Source: CADEEN01 sp963816315
GTDB lineage: Bacteria; Pseudomonadota; Gammaproteobacteria; Burkholderiales; Burkholderiaceae_C
Length of the DNA stretch: 64,000 bases
Reading direction: 5' to 3'
Assembly: GCA_963816315.1 (NCBI GenBank)
Contig: CAWFJZ010000020.1
Coordinates: forward strand, 124,001-188,000
In this document: positions 56,117 to 64,000 of the stretch, piece by piece
Numbering within the stretch: position 1 is the first letter of the stretch
How the letters are laid out: each line of letters begins with the position of its first letter
Position numbers and translations under genes: made by a program
Notes under the pieces: model-generated
Told to the model about the DNA's origin: nothing
Seen by the model: only the letters and a program-made list of their open reading frames with translations
Database searches by the model: none

Positions 56117-56703
56117 ATGAGCCACCAGGACAGCCGCGCCGAGTACGCCGAGCGCATGCACCGCGTGCTGGCGCACATCGACGAACACATCGACCAAGCG
56201 CTCGACCTGCCGCGCCTGGCGCAGGTGGCGCACTTCTCGGCCTTTCATTTCCACCGCCTGTTCGCGGCCTGGATGGGCGAAACGCTCGGCGACTACCTGC
56301 GCCGGCGGCGCTTGGAAGTGGCTGCCATGCGCATGGTTGCGCAGCCGCGGCTGCCGGTGCTCAGCGTCGCGCTGTCGGTGGGCTGGGGCTCGGGCGAGGC
56401 CTTTGCGCGCGCCTTCAAGACGCGCTTCGGTTGTTCGCCGAGCCAGTGGCGGGCATTGAGCAAGAACGATCAGGCGCTGCGCAATCCGGGTCAGGCGGGG
56501 CTGCCGGCGCAGGCCGACGATGGGCTCTCCTCTCAATCCCCTTTGGAGACTCCGATGCAAGTTCAGTTGATCATTGGCTGGCCGGCAGCGGCCTGCAACT
56601 CGATGCGCGGCCCTGCTTCGAGTACTACGCGCCGACTGCACGCTACGAGCCCGAGACGGGCCGCTTCGGTTGCGACATCGTCATCCCCGTGATGCCGCTC
56701 TGA
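56117..56703 (+). pseudogene. AraC-family regulator with GyrI-like effector domain, internally deleted
   Basis: The N-terminal AraC DNA-binding domain is complete: two helix-turn-helix units in LAQVAHFSAFHFHRLFAAWM and VLSVALSVGWGSGEAFARAF. After a linker, the GyrI-like effector domain begins (TPMQVQLI) but jumps near 56570 directly to its final part, in another frame (WLAGSGLQLDARPCFEYYAP, then ETGRFGCDIVIPVMPL). About 100 codons of a normal 150-residue effector domain are absent. Unlike the other broken genes here, one extra base does not explain the length. The DNA-binding part could still be made. Divergent from the DUF1439 gene. Confidence 0.7.
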
Positions 56704-56758
56704 TCCTGCGCAACATCGGCCACCGCCCGCGTTGACCCCGGCAGAGGCCGGCACTACA

Positions 56759-56780
56759 TTACTGACCCACTGGTCAGTAA
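56759..56780. promoter_or_regulatory. Palindromic operator upstream of the TetR gene
   Basis: Perfect inverted repeat TTACTGACC (56759-56767), spacer CACT, GGTCAGTAA (56772-56780), ending five bases before the TetR ATG at 56786. Size and symmetry fit a TetR-family operator, so autorepression is likely. Being so close to the start codon, it must overlap the transcription start or the 5' end of the message. Confidence 0.75.
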
Positions 56781-56785
56781 ACAAA

Positions 56786-57439
56786 ATGCCTGCCTCTGTC
56801 CCCTCGTCAACCTCCACGATCAGCCAACGTCAGCGGCGCAAGGACGCACGCCCTGCCGAGCTGCTCGACGCCGCGCTCGAACTCTTCGTCGAGAAGGGTT
56901 TCACCGCCGCGCGCGCCGAGGAAGTGGCGCAGCGCGCCGGCGTCTCCAAGGGCACGCTCTACCTCTACTACCCGAGCAAGGAAGAGCTGTTCAAGGCGGT
57001 GATCGTGCGCAACCTGACGTCGCGCATCGCAGACACCGCGCAGCAGGTGCAGGCTTGGCAAGGCGAGATGGCGCCGCTGCTCGAGAGCCTGCTCGTGCAG
57101 TGGTGGCAGGAGACTTACGCCAGCCCCGCCTCGGGCGTGTTCAAGATTCTGATTTCGGAGATGCGCAACTTCCCCGAGATTGCCGAGTACTACGTGCAGC
57201 AGGTCATCGAGCCGGGCTCGGCGCTGATCGGCGGCATCATCGCGCGCGGCATCGGCAGCGGCGAGTTCCGCGCGGTCGATGTCGAAAGCACGGTGCACTC
57301 TCTTGTATTGCCGATGGTCATGTTGTGCGTGCACAAACATGGCCTGGCGGCGTGCACACCGCACCAGATCGACGGCCAGCGCTTCATTGCCGAGCATGTG
57401 GCGCTGGTCGTGCGCGGTCTGCGCAACCGAGCCGCCTAG
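56786..57439 (+). CDS. TetR/AcrR family transcriptional regulator
   Basis: 217 residues from ATG 56786, the first start after the palindrome. DNA-binding domain: LLDAALELFVEKGFTAARAE and EVAQRAGVSKGTLYLYYPSK, a textbook TetR helix-turn-helix. The C-terminal ligand/dimer domain (YASPASGVFKILISEMRNFP, GSALIGGIIARGIGSGEFRA) resembles TetR_C_15-type sensors. No Shine-Dalgarno sequence is visible; the transcript may be nearly leaderless. It probably regulates itself through the 22-base palindrome. Its target could include the pcm-tolC genes downstream, by position only. Confidence 0.88.
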   Translation: MPASVPSSTSTISQRQRRKDARPAELLDAALELFVEKGFTAARAEEVAQRAGVSKGTLYLYYPSKEELFKAVIVRNLTSRIADTAQQVQAWQGEMAPLLESLLVQWWQETYASPASGVFKILISEMRNFPEIAEYYVQQVIEPGSALIGGIIARGIGSGEFRAVDVESTVHSLVLPMVMLCVHKHGLAACTPHQIDGQRFIAEHVALVVRGLRNRAA

Positions 57440-57470
57440 AATCCCGCCGACCCCGAAATCACGGCACGCC

Positions 57471-58124
57471 ATGAACGTCGAACAAGCCCGCTTCAACATG
57501 ATCGAGCAGCAGATCCGCCCATGGGAAGTGCTCGACCAGGGTGTGCTGTCGCTGCTGGCCGTCGTGCAGCGCGAAGAATTCGTGCCTGCGGCCTGCCGCG
57601 CGCTGGCCTTCATCGACACCGAAGTGCCGCTGCCTGAAGGCCAGTGCATGCTCGCGCCGCGGGTCGAAGCGCGCCTGTTGCAGGAGTTGAAGTTGGCAGG
57701 TCACGAGCACGTGCTCGAAATCGGCGCCGGCTCGGGCTACATGGCCGCGCTGCTGGCGCATCAGGCGCAACGCGTGACGACGATGGAGATTCGCCCGACG
57801 CTGGCCGCGATGGCGCGCGCCAATCTGCAGCGTGCCGGCATCGGCAATGCGCAGGTCGTCGAGGCCGACGGCGCCAAGGGGCACGCGGCGCAAGCGCCGT
57901 TCGACGCCATCGTGCTCTCCGGTTCGGTGGCCGAGGTGCCGGCGGGCTTGCTGGCGCAGTTGAAGATCGGCGGCCGGTTGGTCGCCATCGTCGGCCAGGA
58001 GCCGGTGATGCGCGCGGTGCACATCAGCCGCGTCGCCGATCAGCAATACAAGCGCGTCGAGCTGTTCGACACCGTGGCGCCACGCTTGGACGGCTTCGGC
58101 GAACCGACGCGGTTTCACTTTTGA
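57471..58124 (+). CDS. pcm: Protein-L-isoaspartate O-methyltransferase
   Basis: 217 residues. Repairs isoaspartyl residues in damaged proteins. Blocks: FNMIEQQIRPWEVLDQGVLS, AFIDTEVPLPEGQCMLAPRV with the substrate-binding region, HVLEIGAGSGYMAALLAHQA (SAM-binding motif I), DAIVLSGSVAEVPAGLLAQL and GGRLVAIVGQEPVMRAVHIS. It belongs to the betaproteobacterial branch that lies next to tolC. Start ATG 57471, 31 bases after the TetR gene; tolC starts 97 bases downstream. Confidence 0.9.
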   Translation: MNVEQARFNMIEQQIRPWEVLDQGVLSLLAVVQREEFVPAACRALAFIDTEVPLPEGQCMLAPRVEARLLQELKLAGHEHVLEIGAGSGYMAALLAHQAQRVTTMEIRPTLAAMARANLQRAGIGNAQVVEADGAKGHAAQAPFDAIVLSGSVAEVPAGLLAQLKIGGRLVAIVGQEPVMRAVHISRVADQQYKRVELFDTVAPRLDGFGEPTRFHF

Positions 58125-58221
58125 TGCCTCGTTTCGCGCAGCCTGTCGCAAGGCCCTGGGCATGCGCCACGCTGCCCTCTACAACACACGCTGCCACACT
58201 TCGCCAGGAAAGCTGCACACC

Positions 58222-59535
58222 ATGACCCGTCCCCTGCTCACCGCGCTGGCTCTGGCCTTGTTCGCTGCGCTGCCCGCGCGCGCGCAGAGCCTGCAAGAAC
58301 TCTACGAGGCGGCGCGAACGTACGACGCGACCTACCTGGCCGCGCGCGCGCTGGCGGACTCGGCGGTGTACCGGGCCGAGCAGGCCAAAGCGCTCGGCCG
58401 GCCCAGAGTCGGGCTGAGCGCTGTGGGTTCGCGCGCTGAAATCGATCCGCCGCAAACCTCGCGCAAAAATACGAACACGCTGCAGGCTGGATTGACCGGG
58501 GAGCAATGGCTGTTCAATCGCGCCAATGCGGCTGACATGTCGAAAGCCGACAAAGCACTGGCGGTGGAGCAAGCCAACCTGCAGATTGCCGAGCAGGATC
58601 TGATCGTTCGCCTGGCGCAGAACTACTTCGACGTGCTGGCCGCGCAAGACGCGCTGACCACCGCGCAGGCCAACAAGAAAGCCATCGGCGAGCAGCTCGC
58701 GTCGGCCAAGCGCAACTTCGAAGTCGGTACGGCGACGATCACCGACACGCGCGAAGCGCAGGCGCGCTTCGATCTGGCCACTGCGCAGGAGATCGCTGCC
58801 GACAACGACCTGCGCACCAAGAGCATCGCGCTCGATCAGCTCGTCGGCCGCACCAATGTTCAACCGAAGCCGCTGGCTGCGCCGGTGGCACTGCCGGGCA
58901 CCCAGCCGTCGTCGGTGGACGCATGGGTAAGCCTCGTCGATCAGGCGCCGTCGGTACGCAAAGCGCAACTCGGCTACGACATTGCGCAGCTCGACAACGA
59001 CAGGGCCAAGGCCGACCACTTGCCGACCGTCAAGCTCGAAGGCGGTCTTGACCGCACGCGCGCCACGGGCAGCTTCCCCGAGTTGCAGGGCAGCGCTGGC
59101 AACACCAACCGGGCCTCACTCGGCGTGCGACTCGCGGTGCCGTTGTATGAAGGCGGGAGACTCGACAACCGCGTCAGGGAAACCGTGTCGCTGCAGGAGC
59201 AGGCGCGCAACAACCTCGACGCTGCGCGCCGCGGCGTCGCCCAGAGCACGCGCCAGGTCTTCTTCGGCGTCGAGTCGGGTCAGGCGCAGGTCAAGGCGCT
59301 CGAAGCCGCCGAGTCGTCGAGCAAGCTCGCGCTCGAAGCCACGCAGCTCGGCTACCGCGTCGGCGTGCGCGTCAACCTCGACGTGCTCAACGCACAGACG
59401 CAACTCTTCACGACGCAGCGCGATCTGTCCCGCGCGCGCTACGACGTCGTCGTCAACAGCCTGCGCCTGCGCCAGGCTGCGGGCAACCTGCAGCCGGGCG
59501 ATGTGTCTGCTGTCAACGCGTTGCTCGCCAAGTAA
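58222..59535 (+). CDS. tolC: TolC-family outer membrane channel protein
   Basis: 437 residues with signal peptide MTRPLLTALALALFAALPARA. Trimeric outer-membrane duct for type I secretion and efflux pumps. Two OEP repeats are visible: SLQELYEAARTYDATYLAAR to VRLAQNYFDVLAAQDALTTA, and SVRKAQLGYDIAQLDNDRAK to LVNSLRLRQAAGNLQPGDV-type end. Blocks NFEVGTATITDTREAQARFD and GYRVGVRVNLDVLNAQTQLF are diagnostic. It follows pcm, a pairing frequent in betaproteobacteria. No pump genes are next to it. Convergent with the GGDEF gene. Confidence 0.92.
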   Translation: MTRPLLTALALALFAALPARAQSLQELYEAARTYDATYLAARALADSAVYRAEQAKALGRPRVGLSAVGSRAEIDPPQTSRKNTNTLQAGLTGEQWLFNRANAADMSKADKALAVEQANLQIAEQDLIVRLAQNYFDVLAAQDALTTAQANKKAIGEQLASAKRNFEVGTATITDTREAQARFDLATAQEIAADNDLRTKSIALDQLVGRTNVQPKPLAAPVALPGTQPSSVDAWVSLVDQAPSVRKAQLGYDIAQLDNDRAKADHLPTVKLEGGLDRTRATGSFPELQGSAGNTNRASLGVRLAVPLYEGGRLDNRVRETVSLQEQARNNLDAARRGVAQSTRQVFFGVESGQAQVKALEAAESSSKLALEATQLGYRVGVRVNLDVLNAQTQLFTTQRDLSRARYDVVVNSLRLRQAAGNLQPGDVSAVNALLAK

Positions 59536-59556
59536 GGCTCGGCAACCATCGGCGAC

Positions 59557-61380
59557 TCAGAACTGAGTGTCGGCTTCGAGCCGCGCTGCCGCTTTGCGCA
59601 AGTACATATCTCGGTCGGCGTGTTTGACCAACGCCTCGGCGTCGGCGGCGTCGCCCGGGTACACGGCCAAGCCGACCGAGCCGGTGAAGCGGACCGAACT
59701 CTTGCCCTGGCTGTCGGCCGAGGCTTCGCCGAGCGAGGCTTCGACCTTCGCGCGCACATGGTCGGCGGTGATGCGGTCGGGCAGATCGGGCAGCACGATG
59801 ACGAACTCGTCGCCGGCGTAGCGAGCGACCAGGTCACCATCGCGCACGCAGGCGTTCAGGCGCGCTGCGACATCGACCAGCGCCTGGTTGCCGGCCTGGT
59901 GGCCGAGCTCGTCGTTGACGCGCTTGAAGCCGTCGAGGTCGATGAAGAGCACGCCGATGGCGCGCCGGATGGCGCCGACGCGGTGGCCGTGGATCAGCGT
60001 GTTCAAGCGCCGCGTCGCCGCTTCGCGATTCGCAAGACCCGTCAGCGCATCGGTGCGCAGCCGCGACTGCATCGACTCGAAGCCGCGCGCCAGGTCGCCG
60101 ATCTCGTCGCGCCGCGACACGCCGACGGGCGCGTCGAAATCGCCGTCGCCGATGCGGCGCGCGGCGTCGGTCAGCGCGCGCAGATCGCGCGCCACCCAGG
60201 CGTAGAACAACGCGCCGCCGATGACCGCAATCAGCATCGCCAGCAGCGCCAACCACACCGTGCGCGTCAGGTTGCCGGCGATGCCGGCGGTGAAGTCGCG
60301 CTCGGGCACGCCGACGACGACGAGCCAATCGAGCCCGGCGGCGTCCTGCAGGCGGTCGAAGGCGATGTACACCGGCTGGCCGTCGTCGTCGATGAAGCTG
60401 CGCGTCTGCGGCAGCTTGGCCGCCGGCGCGGCGGCCAGCGCGCGCTGCATCTCGGCAAAGCCGGCGCGCACCAGCGGCTGCGTGCTCGCCGAGGCTTGCA
60501 AGCGCGTCATCGCGCCGTCGGCGCCGCGGGCGACGTTGGCACCGGCCGAGGCGGCGATCAGGTCGCCGCCGGGCTCGACGATGAAGGCAAACCCGTGCGC
60601 GGAGATCTGCAGCGCGGCAACGAAGTCGTTGAGCGCGCGCAGCGAGACGTTGGTGGCGACAACGCCCTGCACCTGCCCTTGCGGCGACAGCACCTTGCGC
60701 GCGCGCGTGGACACCAGCTCGTTGGTGCGAAAGTCGATATAGACCGAGGTCCAGGTGTGCGCATCGGCCGACTGGCCGGCCTTGTACCAGGGCCGCTCGC
60801 GCGGCTCGTACAGCCGCGTCTCTTCGGACAACAGGCGCTCGTCGCCGTCGATGCCGGCAAAGCGCGTGATGCGGCGCTGCTGCGCGGCCGTGGTCTTGAG
60901 CCGCACCTCGGCCTCGCGGTCCGAGAGCCGCTTCAAGCCGAAGAACTGGCCGCTGCGCGTGCCGTAATAGACGTAGTCGTTGGGGTCGGTGTGCAGCGAG
61001 GTGGCGATCCAGAAGCGGCGGCGCAGCGCCGACAACTCGCCCTCGATGGCATCGGGCATCGGCATGCCGTCGGGGAACGCCGCTTCGAGCACGGCGCGCG
61101 AGCCGACGACGTGGCGCTCGACGGCCTGGCCGATGCGGCCGCGTGTTTCGAGCAGCAGGCGTTTGGCCACCGCATCGACCGCGTCGCGGCCCGCGGTGTA
61201 CGACAGCCAGCCGATCACCGCCGCCACCGCGACGACGAGCGCGGCCGAAGGCAGGATCAGCATCTTGCGCAGCGACCAGGCGCTGCGCGGGGTGAGCATC
61301 GAAGGGTCGGTCATTGCAGGCGACGGGCTTTCCGTGGGGCGGCGCAGTCTAGGGCCTGGCAGCGTGGTCGCAGCGCTCAT
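59557..61380 (-). CDS. Membrane diguanylate cyclase with CACHE, HAMP and GGDEF domains
   Basis: 607 residues from ATG 61380; ATG 61314 is an alternative without a ribosome-binding site. Order: helix (LILPSAALVVAVAAVIGWLS), periplasmic double-CACHE sensor (about 60-330: NDYVYYGTRSGQFFGLKR, PRERPWYKAGQSADAHTWTS, DWLVVVGVPERDFTAG), second helix (WLALLAMLIAVIGGALFYAW), HAMP (DLRALTDAARRIGDGDFDAP) and GGDEF domain with LFIDLDGFKRVNDELGHQAG and active site RYAGDEF. AGDEF is an accepted active variant. It would make c-di-GMP in response to a periplasmic ligand. Its start is nine bases after a small secreted ORF, so the two are coupled. Confidence 0.9.
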   Translation of the reverse strand: MSAATTLPGPRLRRPTESPSPAMTDPSMLTPRSAWSLRKMLILPSAALVVAVAAVIGWLSYTAGRDAVDAVAKRLLLETRGRIGQAVERHVVGSRAVLEAAFPDGMPMPDAIEGELSALRRRFWIATSLHTDPNDYVYYGTRSGQFFGLKRLSDREAEVRLKTTAAQQRRITRFAGIDGDERLLSEETRLYEPRERPWYKAGQSADAHTWTSVYIDFRTNELVSTRARKVLSPQGQVQGVVATNVSLRALNDFVAALQISAHGFAFIVEPGGDLIAASAGANVARGADGAMTRLQASASTQPLVRAGFAEMQRALAAAPAAKLPQTRSFIDDDGQPVYIAFDRLQDAAGLDWLVVVGVPERDFTAGIAGNLTRTVWLALLAMLIAVIGGALFYAWVARDLRALTDAARRIGDGDFDAPVGVSRRDEIGDLARGFESMQSRLRTDALTGLANREAATRRLNTLIHGHRVGAIRRAIGVLFIDLDGFKRVNDELGHQAGNQALVDVAARLNACVRDGDLVARYAGDEFVIVLPDLPDRITADHVRAKVEASLGEASADSQGKSSVRFTGSVGLAVYPGDAADAEALVKHADRDMYLRKAAARLEADTQF

Positions 61381-61389
61381 CGTTCGGCC

Positions 61390-61521
61390 TCAACGCTGCG
61401 GCGTTGCTGCAGCCGTCTGCTGCGCCGTGCGCGCACCGGCCTGCGCCATCGCGCCGGCGCCGCGCGGGCCGAACGCGGCGGCCAGCGCGGCCACGACGAG
61501 GGTGAATGCAAAACGCTTCAT
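61390..61521 (-). CDS. Small secreted peptide, 43 residues, upstream of the diguanylate cyclase
   Basis: ATG 61521 opens MKRFAFTLVVAALAAAFGPR..., a clear signal peptide followed by a short Ala/Gln/Thr-rich tail ending TPQR. TGAGG at its stop supplies the likely ribosome-binding site for the downstream cyclase ATG, nine bases further on. No family is recognised. The signal peptide and position support a real gene; function would be guesswork. Confidence 0.55.
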   Translation of the reverse strand: MKRFAFTLVVAALAAAFGPRGAGAMAQAGARTAQQTAAATPQR

Positions 61522-61632
61522 GCTGTGTCTTTCCGCCTTTCGAGGGCGCTCGGCAACGAGGAGAGTCGCCAGGGATCACAGCGTAGGTTCGAAGGTCGCG
61601 CCGCACATCGGTCATTTGTTGGGGCGCAACCT

Positions 61633-61647
61633 ATACCCAGGTCGGGG
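61633..61647 (-). promoter_or_regulatory. Copy 1 of a 15-base motif upstream of the GGDEF operon
   Basis: On the minus strand CCCCGACCTGGGTAT, 112 bases upstream of the small secreted ORF that leads the diguanylate cyclase operon. It differs by one base from copy 2 at 62384-62398. It may be the binding site of the NarL-type response regulator encoded next to it. Confidence 0.5.
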
Positions 61648-61655
61648 ACGGCGCG

Positions 61656-62321
61656 TCAGGCGGGCGGCGGAACGATCTTGTGTTTGAGCGCTTTCAAGAC
61701 CGCCTCGGTGCGGTTGTCCACGTGCAGTTTCGACAGGATGTTGGTGACGTGGAACTTCACCGTCGGCAGCGCCACCGCGAGTTCGGCGGCGATCTCCTGG
61801 TTGTTCATGCCGCGCGTCATCAGCGCCAGCAGCTCGCGCTCGCGCGGCGTCAGGTCGGCGCCGGGCGCGGGCTCGAGCGTGGCGGTGATCATCGCTTCGG
61901 CAACCTCGGGCGCGAACACACGGCGGCCGATGTGCGCGTTGCGGATCATCTGCGCCAGATCCGCCGCCGAGGCGTTCTTCAGCAGGTAGCCGCTGGCGCC
62001 GGCCGTCATCGCGCGCCGCACTTCGACCGGCTCGCCCGAACTGGTGAGCATCAGGAACCTGGTGCTCGGCATCGTCGGGCGCAACTGGCTCATCGCCGAG
62101 ATGCCGTCCAGGCGTGGCATCGAGATGTCCATCAGCACCACGTCGGGCTGCAACACGGGAATCAGGGCCAGCGCTTCGCGGCCGTCCTCGGCCTCGCCGA
62201 CGATCTCGAGATCGGGCTGCGCGCCGATCGCCGCAGCCAGGCCGGTGCGCACCATCGGGTGGTCATCGACGATGAAGACGCGGATCTTGAAGGCGGCCTG
62301 GGGCATCACGGTAGTTTGCAT
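61656..62321 (-). CDS. NarL/FixJ-family response regulator
   Basis: 221 residues. Receiver domain: VFIVDDHPMVRTGLAAAIGA (acidic pair), the phospho-acceptor Asp in PDVVLMDISMPRLDGISAMS, Thr in FLMLTSSGEPVEVRRAMTAG and Lys in GYLLKNASAADL. LuxR-type helix-turn-helix: LTPRERELLALMTRGMNNQE and AVALPTVKFHVTNILSKLHV. The gene lies 86 bases downstream of the sensor kinase gene (62408). Kinase and regulator form a NarX/NarL-type pair. A 15-base motif precedes this gene and also the neighbouring GGDEF operon. Confidence 0.92.
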   Translation of the reverse strand: MQTTVMPQAAFKIRVFIVDDHPMVRTGLAAAIGAQPDLEIVGEAEDGREALALIPVLQPDVVLMDISMPRLDGISAMSQLRPTMPSTRFLMLTSSGEPVEVRRAMTAGASGYLLKNASAADLAQMIRNAHIGRRVFAPEVAEAMITATLEPAPGADLTPRERELLALMTRGMNNQEIAAELAVALPTVKFHVTNILSKLHVDNRTEAVLKALKHKIVPPPA

Positions 62322-62383
62322 CGACCGCGCAGGTTAGTGGGCAACGTCTGCCGCGCCACCCGGCGGCGGTCGCGGCTGCGCCC

Positions 62384-62398
62384 ATACCCGGGTCGGGG
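62384..62398 (-). promoter_or_regulatory. Copy 2 of a 15-base motif upstream of the response regulator gene
   Basis: On the minus strand CCCCGACCCGGGTAT, 62 bases upstream of the response regulator ATG and ten bases after the kinase stop. Same sequence as copy 1 except for one base. Suggests a separate promoter for the regulator and autoregulation. Confidence 0.5.
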
Positions 62399-62407
62399 CT
62401 ACACAGT

Positions 62408-64000
62408 TCAGGCGCCACGCCACTCGGCGCTGACGGTCGTGCCCTCGCCGCGCACGCTCGCCACCTGCAGTCGCAGGCCGATCCACCTCGCGCGCTCGTG
62501 CATGCCGACCAGGCCGAGATGGCCCGGCGGCGGCGGCGCCGCGCTGTCGAAGCCGCAACCATCGTCACGCACCGCCAGGCGGATGCGCTCCGGCGTGGCG
62601 TCCAAGTCCACCGTCACGCGCTGCGGCCGGGCGTGACGCATGGCGTTGTGCAAGGCCTCGTGCGCGATCATGAAGAGCGCGTATTCGAGCGCGGTGTCGT
62701 GGCGCGCAGCGGCGCCGTTGGTGTCGGCGCCGGTGAACTGCACTTCCACGCCGGGCGCCACGCGCTGCTGGCGCTGCACTTCATGCGCCAGCGCCGCGGC
62801 CAGGCCGTGATCGACCAGCAAGGGCGGGCGCAGCTCCGACATCAGGCCGCGCGTCTCGGCGATCGAGACGTTCGAGCGCCTGCACCAGCGGCCCGACCAC
62901 CTGCGCGACCTCGCTGCGCAGCCGCGCGGCATCGGCCTGCGTCGCCGCGCGTGCACCGAGCGCCTCCAGGCTCAGCTTGGCGCCGTACAGCGTCGGCGCA
63001 AAGCGGTCGTGCAGCACCTGCGCCAGCTCGCGCCGCTCGCGCTCCTCGGTGCTCATCAACTGATGCGTCAGTTGCGACAGGTCGCGGCGCCGGCGGTGCA
63101 ACTCGATCGAGGCGCGGCGCTGCACGCTCACGTCCATCACGGCGACGATGCGCGCCGCGCGGCCGGCCCAGCGCAACTGCCGCGACGCCGTCTCGACGTC
63201 GATCAGCTCGCCCGAGCGCAGACGGTGCGGCCAGACAACCGCGTGATGCTCCTGCTGGCGCGTCTCGGCAAAGACCGCAGCCACGTCGGCGCGGGCCTCG
63301 GGCGGACAGACATCGAGCGCCGTCATCGCCAGGAAGTCGTCGCGCCGCCAGCCGTACTTGCGCAGCGCCGCCGCGTTGACCTCGAGAAAGCGCAGCGTTT
63401 CTTCATCGACCACCCACATCGGCAACGGGTGCAGCTCGAACAGCTCGCGGTAGCCGGTGGTGCTGTCGTCGGCCAGCGCCTGCGTGGCCGCGATCTGCTG
63501 CAGCATCGCGCGCGCGGCCTCGCCCAACATCACCGACTCGCGAGTGCCTTGCACCGGAATGCGCTGCGGCGAATAGTCGTAGCGTTGTCGCGCCTGGTCG
63601 AAGGCGGCGGACAACTCGCGCAGCGGCTGCGCCAGGCGCCGCACCAGCCACAGCACCAGCGGCAAGGTCAGCAGCGCGCCGAGCGTCGCGGCCAGACCAG
63701 GGCTGCGCGGCCTGCCCTTTGGCGTGCGGCAGCGCCAGGCTTTCGGGCTGCGCCTGGACGATGCGCAGCCCGAGCGTGTTGACCGCTGCGCTGCCCTGCA
63801 CACGCTGGCCGGCGACGAGCGTGGCTGCGCTGCCGGCGGCACGCACCCATTCGGCCGCCGCCGGCGGCGTGCGCGCGAGCAGCGTCGAGGCGAACCCGGC
63901 TTCGGCACAACGCGCCTGGCCGTCGCGCCCGAGCAGCGCCCACGCCGCACCAGCTGGCATCGCATCGGGCAACAGGCGTGCACTGATCGCGTCACAGCCG
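62408..64000 (-). CDS. NarX/DegS-like sensor histidine kinase with PAS domain, partial, two frameshifts
   Basis: Open at the right edge, so the N-terminus is outside the window. Two extra bases (near 63710 and 62875) break the frame. Order: a periplasmic-type sensor (WALLGRDGQARCAEAGFAST, VAGQRVQGSAAVNTLGLRIV), a membrane helix (LGALLTLPLVLWLVRRLAQP), a HAMP-like linker, a PAS domain (YRELFELHPLPMWVVDEETL, FLEVNAAALRKYGWRRDDFL), the HisKA_3 box ERERRELAQVLHDRFAPTLY with the phospho-His, and the HATPase_c domain (FMIAHEALHNAMRHARPQRV, LAVRDDGCGF, HLGLVGMHERARWIGLRLQV). It pairs with the response regulator at 61656-62321. Confidence 0.88.

Noticed and set aside
1..64000. CRISPR arrays, rRNA genes, prophage, integrase or insertion sequences.
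   Set aside because: No regularly spaced direct repeats with spacers, no rRNA signatures and no transposase or integrase motifs were seen on either strand.

Overview
The window is about 64 kb of very GC-rich DNA with the gene content of a betaproteobacterium, most likely order Burkholderiales. The evidence is a Bug-family (tripartite-tricarboxylate type) binding protein, BamC, ComEC, DsbB, a SlyD without a metal-binding tail, a D-arginine dehydrogenase, and close packing with GTG/TTG starts and ATGA/GTGA overlaps. No rRNA, CRISPR array, phage or transposase was seen. There is one clear tRNA gene, tRNA-Gly(CCC), and a degenerate copy of it.

Layout. 1-4651 (minus): a circularly permuted ATP-grasp protein and a transglutaminase/DUF2126 protein, a poorly understood peptide-chemistry pair. 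4630-8103: ComEC, then a divergent RidA-DsbB pair. 8129-9262: a four-copy inverted-repeat array in front of an orphan nucleotidyltransferase. 9380-15509: a secreted calcium-repeat protein, a Bug binding protein and a livG-livF-livH-livM-livK amino-acid ABC transporter operon. 15595-34472: parC, a ferric-reductase-like flavohaem protein, a glycerophosphodiesterase, an endonuclease/exonuclease/phosphatase protein, transporters, an acyl-CoA synthetase, a WYL regulator with a divergent unknown gene, D-arginine dehydrogenase, a methyltransferase, an acetyltransferase and parE. 34533-47016: housekeeping genes (dapA, bamC, a metallo-beta-lactamase-fold hydrolase, a JmjC oxygenase, slyD, dut, coaBC, alaS). 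47054-56078: a degenerate GGDEF protein, a tRNA-flanked zincin-like gene, two tandem paralogous lipoproteins, trmB, a glutathione S-transferase and uppP. 56117-64000: a damaged AraC/GyrI gene, a TetR gene with a palindromic operator, pcm, tolC, a CACHE-HAMP-GGDEF protein and a NarL-type two-component system.

Sequence quality shapes every reading. At least seventeen genes are broken by single-base frameshifts, including the essential alaS, coaBC, uppP and parC. Wherever I resolved the break base by base it was one extra base, and the total lengths of these genes fit whole numbers of codons once the extra bases are removed. The breaks are by far densest in the liv operon (10.84-15.51 kb). I read this as insertion-type sequencing error in an incompletely polished long-read assembly, not as gene decay. 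The AraC/GyrI gene is the exception and looks truly deleted.

How the parts fit: most of the window is ordinary chromosome. The features that look least explained are the TATACTAG array with its nucleotidyltransferase, the tRNA-Gly/pseudo-tRNA pair around a small HELVH protein, the tandem lipoproteins with a shared uncharacterised C-terminal domain, the WYL regulator/operator/unknown-gene unit, and a 15-base motif found upstream of both the response regulator and the neighbouring GGDEF operon.
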